From assembly GCA_964561605.1 (NCBI GenBank), contig CAZLQD010000001.1, positions 1 to 64,000 on the forward strand: 64,000 bases of DNA, written 5' to 3'. The notes beneath the pieces are model-generated. The model was not told the DNA's origin. It saw only the letters and a program-made list of their open reading frames with translations, and searched no databases. Shown here in pieces: positions 59,492 to 64,000 of this stretch. This DNA comes from JALUZX01 sp964561605. Its GTDB lineage: Bacteria > Planctomycetota > UBA1135 > JALUZX01. The position numbers and the translations under genes are program-made. Within the stretch, counting starts at the first letter, position 1. Each line of letters opens with the position of its first letter.

Positions 59492-60211
59492 GTGGCGGAT
59501 CAGGAGAAAAAAGGTCCTTGGGCGCGCCCCCGCTCCAGGAGGCTCACAGGGGAACCGACCCTGTTCGAACGGATCCTGGCCCTGGTCCTCCCCCTGGTGG
59601 TCACGGCCCTTCTCATCGCCGTCGGACTCTACCTCTGGCCGCGCCAGACCACCTGGCTCCTGGGCCATGCCACCCTCTCCTTTTTCGCCCTGGGGAAATT
59701 CATCGTCCTGGGGGGATCCGTGCCGGGGGAACTCTTCTCCCCCTGGGAGCTGGCCCTCCTCATCACCTACATGGACACCCTGACGGGAGTGCTCTTCGTC
59801 TACAACGTGGACTTCTTCTTCCGCCTCCCCGTGATCGGCCCCCGCCTCAGGAAGGTCCGGATCCGGGCCCGGAGGGTGCTGCAGGTCAATCCCTGGCTCC
59901 GCCGGCGGTCCTACCTGGGTGTGATCCTCTTCGTCATGTTCCCCCTAACCGGAACAGGAGCCGTCGGTGCGGCGTTCCTGGGAAAATTCATGGGACTCAA
60001 CCGGTTCGGCCACCTCGCCGCCATAAGCGCCGGCGGGGCGCTGGGCGGTTTCTCCATGGCCGCCCTGGCGGCCCTCCTGGGAAGGGAGAAGGCCAACGAG
60101 CTCCTGCACCAGCCCTGGATCCTGGGCGGCATGATCCTGGCCTTGGTGATCCTCCTCTTCTTCCTGGGAAGGGCCTTCATGCGGGGGACCAACCCCAGGC
60201 CGAAGTCCTAG
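59492..60211 (+). CDS. Small multidrug export family membrane protein
   Basis: The 239-residue protein has five or six hydrophobic helices (IALVLPLVVTALLIAVGLYL-type first segment, LALLITYMDTLTGVLFVYNV, YLGVILFVMFPLTGTGAVGA, LGGMILALVILLFFLGRAF). The central FPLTGTGAVGAAFLGKFMGL motif is typical of the small multi-drug export (PF06695) family. No drug-export role is proven for most members. The start is GTG at 59492 with GGTGGCAG upstream. It converges on the sigma-54 regulator gene. Confidence 0.82.
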   Translation: MADQEKKGPWARPRSRRLTGEPTLFERILALVLPLVVTALLIAVGLYLWPRQTTWLLGHATLSFFALGKFIVLGGSVPGELFSPWELALLITYMDTLTGVLFVYNVDFFFRLPVIGPRLRKVRIRARRVLQVNPWLRRRSYLGVILFVMFPLTGTGAVGAAFLGKFMGLNRFGHLAAISAGGALGGFSMAALAALLGREKANELLHQPWILGGMILALVILLFFLGRAFMRGTNPRPKS

Positions 60212-60232
60212 CCCCACAGGTTCCCATCCAGC

Positions 60233-62113
<1,881 letters not shown>

Positions 62114-62557
62114 GGGGAACCCCTCCCAATCGAGGTAGGAAGCAGGAACATTCTAGGAAAGAGGGATCCCGAAAGGGAGGAGCGGGAAGAAAGAAAAAAA
62201 GAAAAAGGTCAAGGGACTCGTGGGAAAAGGGGGAATCTAGGAGTGAGATCTTTTTACGCCCGTGGGAGGCAACCCTTGACCTTTTTCATTTGACCCGACA
62301 AGAACGTCCGGGGAGTTTCAGAAGGAGATTCCCTGATTCCGCCCCGGGACAGAAGCGCATATGCAAAGGCTGTGCCATTCCATCACGCCGGAGCGGAGAA
62401 AACAGGACGATCCGGGAAAACACTCTTAACCTGCTGGAATCATGAGAGTTATGGCCATCGACACGGGGCGGTTTCCCCCGGGGAGCCTGCCGGCACTCCC
62501 GAGGGAGGAGGCCCTCCCCCTTTTCCGGCCCGTCCCGAATCCGGGAGAGTCCCCAAA
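62114..62557. other. 444-base divergent region with a long inverted repeat
   Basis: The region separates the leftward sigma-54 regulator from the rightward protease. A perfect 14-bp inverted repeat, AAAAAGGTCAAGGG at 62202-62215 and CCCTTGACCTTTTT at 62273-62286, encloses 57 bases. Each arm contains TTGACC, one on each strand. A TAGAAT -10-like element for the regulator gene reads leftward at 62155-62150. A 39-codon open frame (62442-62561) ends on the protease start codon but has no ribosome-binding site. Otherwise nothing is evident. Confidence 0.5.
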
Positions 62558-63904
62558 ATGAGACAAAAGAGATCTCCTGTGGTCCTTCCCCTTTGGGCGG
62601 CGGTCTTCCCCTTCCTGACCACGGGCGTGCTGTTCCTGGGGTTCCTGGCCGGCTTCCGGGCCAGGCATCTTCCCAAGGACCTGGCGGTCTACAAGGAAGT
62701 CCGGGACCTGGTCGTGGAGGACTATGTGGAACCCAGGACCCCGGAAGACCTCCTCTATGCCGGTCTCTCGGGAATGATGAAGTCCCTGGACCGGCACTGC
62801 ACCTTCTACCCGCCCAAGGAGGCGAAGAAGATCGAGGAGGAGACCCAGGGAAGATACGAGGGGATCGGCGTCCTCCTGGCCCCATCGGCCCCTCCCGTGA
62901 CCATCCTCTTCCCCCTGGAAGGATCGCCGGCGGAACGGGCGGGCCTACTTCCGGGAGACAGGATCCTCGAGGCCGACGGGGTCTCCCTGGAAAAACTCTC
63001 TTCCCAGCAGAGGGTGGCCCGGATCAAGGGACCGGCAGGCACCAAGGTGCACTTGAAGGTCCTCCGCAAAGGAGAGCCGCCCTTCGAAGTGGACGTCCTG
63101 CGGGCCCCCGTCATGACCTCCTCCGTCCGGAGGGCCTCCATCCTGGACGCCGAGCGGGGAATCGCCTACCTCCACCTCCTGGAGTTCCAGGCCCACACCG
63201 TGGCCGACGTGGACCGGGCCTGGAACCGCCTCAAGTTCCGGGGGGCCCGGTCCCTGATCCTGGACCTGCGCTTCAACGGAGGGGGAAGCCTCTCCCAGGC
63301 GGCCCTCCTGATCAACCGCTTCCTCCCGGAAGACGGGAAAGAGCTGGTCCAGGTCCACGGCAGGGTCCCCCAGACCTCCCACCCCTACCTCTCCCACAAA
63401 GAAGAAGCCTTCATGGCCGGCGTTCCCCTGGTGGTCCTGGTGGACCGCTCCAGCGCCTCCGCCTCGGAGGTCTTCGCCGCCTCCATCCAGGACCTGGCCC
63501 TGGGAGTGGTAGTGGGCACCAGGACCTTCGGGAAGGGAACGGTCCAGACCTTGACCACCCTTTCCGACCCCAGGATGAAGGTGAAGTTCACCATCGCCCG
63601 CTACGCCACCCCCTCGGGGCTCCTGGTGGAGCCATCCCAGGCGGAGAGGAAGGCCGGCGCCCAAGGGGGGGTGGTCCCGGACCTCCCTGTGGCCATGGAC
63701 GACCGGGACAGACTCAACCTCTACTACTGGCTCAACACCTGGGAGCCGCCGGCCAAGTACAAGGAGCAGGTCCGCAAGCTCCTGGAGGAACTCCACGTGC
63801 CTCCCCCCACCAAGCCGGTGGATCCCCAGTGCCGGGCCGCCCTGGAACTCCTCAGGAAAGGCCGGCCCTTCTTCTCACCCTTCCGGGAAGAAAGGAAAGG
63901 TTGA
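62558..63904 (+). CDS. C-terminal processing protease (S41, CtpA-like)
   Basis: One N-terminal membrane helix (AAVFPFLTTGVLFLGFLAGF) puts the enzyme outside the cytoplasmic membrane. A PDZ domain follows (about 95-185; FPLEGSPAERAGLLPGDRIL). The S41 catalytic core has the Ser in DRSSASASEVFAASIQD and the Lys in GTRTFGKGTVQTL. The 448-residue size is normal. The ATG at 62558 follows GGGAGAG. Its stop is 4 bases before tsaD. Confidence 0.93.
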   Translation: MRQKRSPVVLPLWAAVFPFLTTGVLFLGFLAGFRARHLPKDLAVYKEVRDLVVEDYVEPRTPEDLLYAGLSGMMKSLDRHCTFYPPKEAKKIEEETQGRYEGIGVLLAPSAPPVTILFPLEGSPAERAGLLPGDRILEADGVSLEKLSSQQRVARIKGPAGTKVHLKVLRKGEPPFEVDVLRAPVMTSSVRRASILDAERGIAYLHLLEFQAHTVADVDRAWNRLKFRGARSLILDLRFNGGGSLSQAALLINRFLPEDGKELVQVHGRVPQTSHPYLSHKEEAFMAGVPLVVLVDRSSASASEVFAASIQDLALGVVVGTRTFGKGTVQTLTTLSDPRMKVKFTIARYATPSGLLVEPSQAERKAGAQGGVVPDLPVAMDDRDRLNLYYWLNTWEPPAKYKEQVRKLLEELHVPPPTKPVDPQCRAALELLRKGRPFFSPFREERKG

Positions 63905-63908
63905 AGCC

Positions 63909-64000
63909 GTGCTCGTCCTGGGAATCGACACCTCCTGCGACGAAACCTCCGCCGGAATCGTCCGGGACGGAAAGGAGGTCCTGGCCAACCGGATCTCCAG
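63909..64000 (+). CDS. tsaD: tRNA t6A threonylcarbamoyltransferase TsaD, N-terminal part only
   Basis: The first 30 codons run off the right edge. The peptide begins VLVLGIDTSCDETSAGIV, the hallmark start of TsaD/Gcp/Kae1. TsaD makes the t6A modification at position 37 of ANN-decoding tRNAs. The GTG start lies 4 bases after the protease gene stop, so they are likely co-transcribed. Confidence 0.9.
   Translation, partial: MLVLGIDTSCDETSAGIVRDGKEVLANRIS

Overview
The window is GC-rich (roughly two-thirds G+C by eye), densely packed, chromosomal bacterial DNA. The gene content points to a flagellated diderm: flagellin, LPS-type proteins (a LAB_N membrane protein and a WaaP/Kdo-kinase-like protein), two NtrC-type regulators, many histidine kinases, several TPR proteins, and a membrane-anchored prenyltransferase/squalene-oxidase-repeat protein of the kind common in Planctomycetota. 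A deep-branching planctomycete or relative is my best guess; no rRNA is present to test it. Housekeeping promoters look like TTGACC-N17-TAnAAT. GTGA and ATGA stop/start overlaps are very common, and GTG and TTG starts are frequent.

Layout. Positions 1-63 hold the start of a leftward gene with its own promoter. Positions 250-1760 are a gene-free array of structured repeats (48-bp tandem units, about 167-bp composite palindromes with covarying stems, and an 80-bp dispersed repeat). Positions 1815-8977 are a leftward signalling operon: PTS enzyme I, STAS protein, pseudo-receiver histidine kinase, CheY-like regulator, HD-domain protein and lipoprotein. A membrane coiled-coil protein and glyQS follow (9.1-11.9 kb), then a PAS/CxxC protein coupled to a Nudix hydrolase (12.0-13.4 kb). 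A trehalose cassette (13.7-18.2 kb: duplicated DUF5752-type protein, TreT, OtsB, OtsA) carries two routes to trehalose.

Positions 18.3-27.8 kb hold a lipoprotein, a leftward elbB-polX-M28 peptidase operon, a 951-residue TPR protein, a MarC-family protein and a zinc alcohol dehydrogenase. sdhCAB (type B, single anchor subunit) runs leftward at 27.9-31.3 kb, divergent from a coupled 3-hydroxyacyl-CoA dehydrogenase/acetate kinase pair and a DUF3332-like lipoprotein. Positions 34.3-42.0 kb hold an exported protein, queF, an NtrC-type regulator with a changed GAFTGA loop, two histidine kinases, a LAB_N protein and an MFS transporter. Positions 42.1-45.2 kb are a leftward envelope operon (kinase-like protein, methyltransferase, GT2 glycosyltransferase, cation exchanger).

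The right third holds dgt, an alpha/beta-hydrolase-like protein lacking its nucleophile, rnc-mfd-SurA-like coupled genes, the prenyltransferase-repeat gene with a decayed duplicate behind it, flagellin, rpsT with an upstream TPR gene, def-ribF, tRNA-Phe, a small multidrug export family protein, a sigma-54 regulator, a CtpA-like protease and the first codons of tsaD at the right edge. No insertion sequence, phage, CRISPR array or integron was seen. The features most likely to be undescribed are the repeat array, the ptsI-led signalling operon and the degenerate paralogues.
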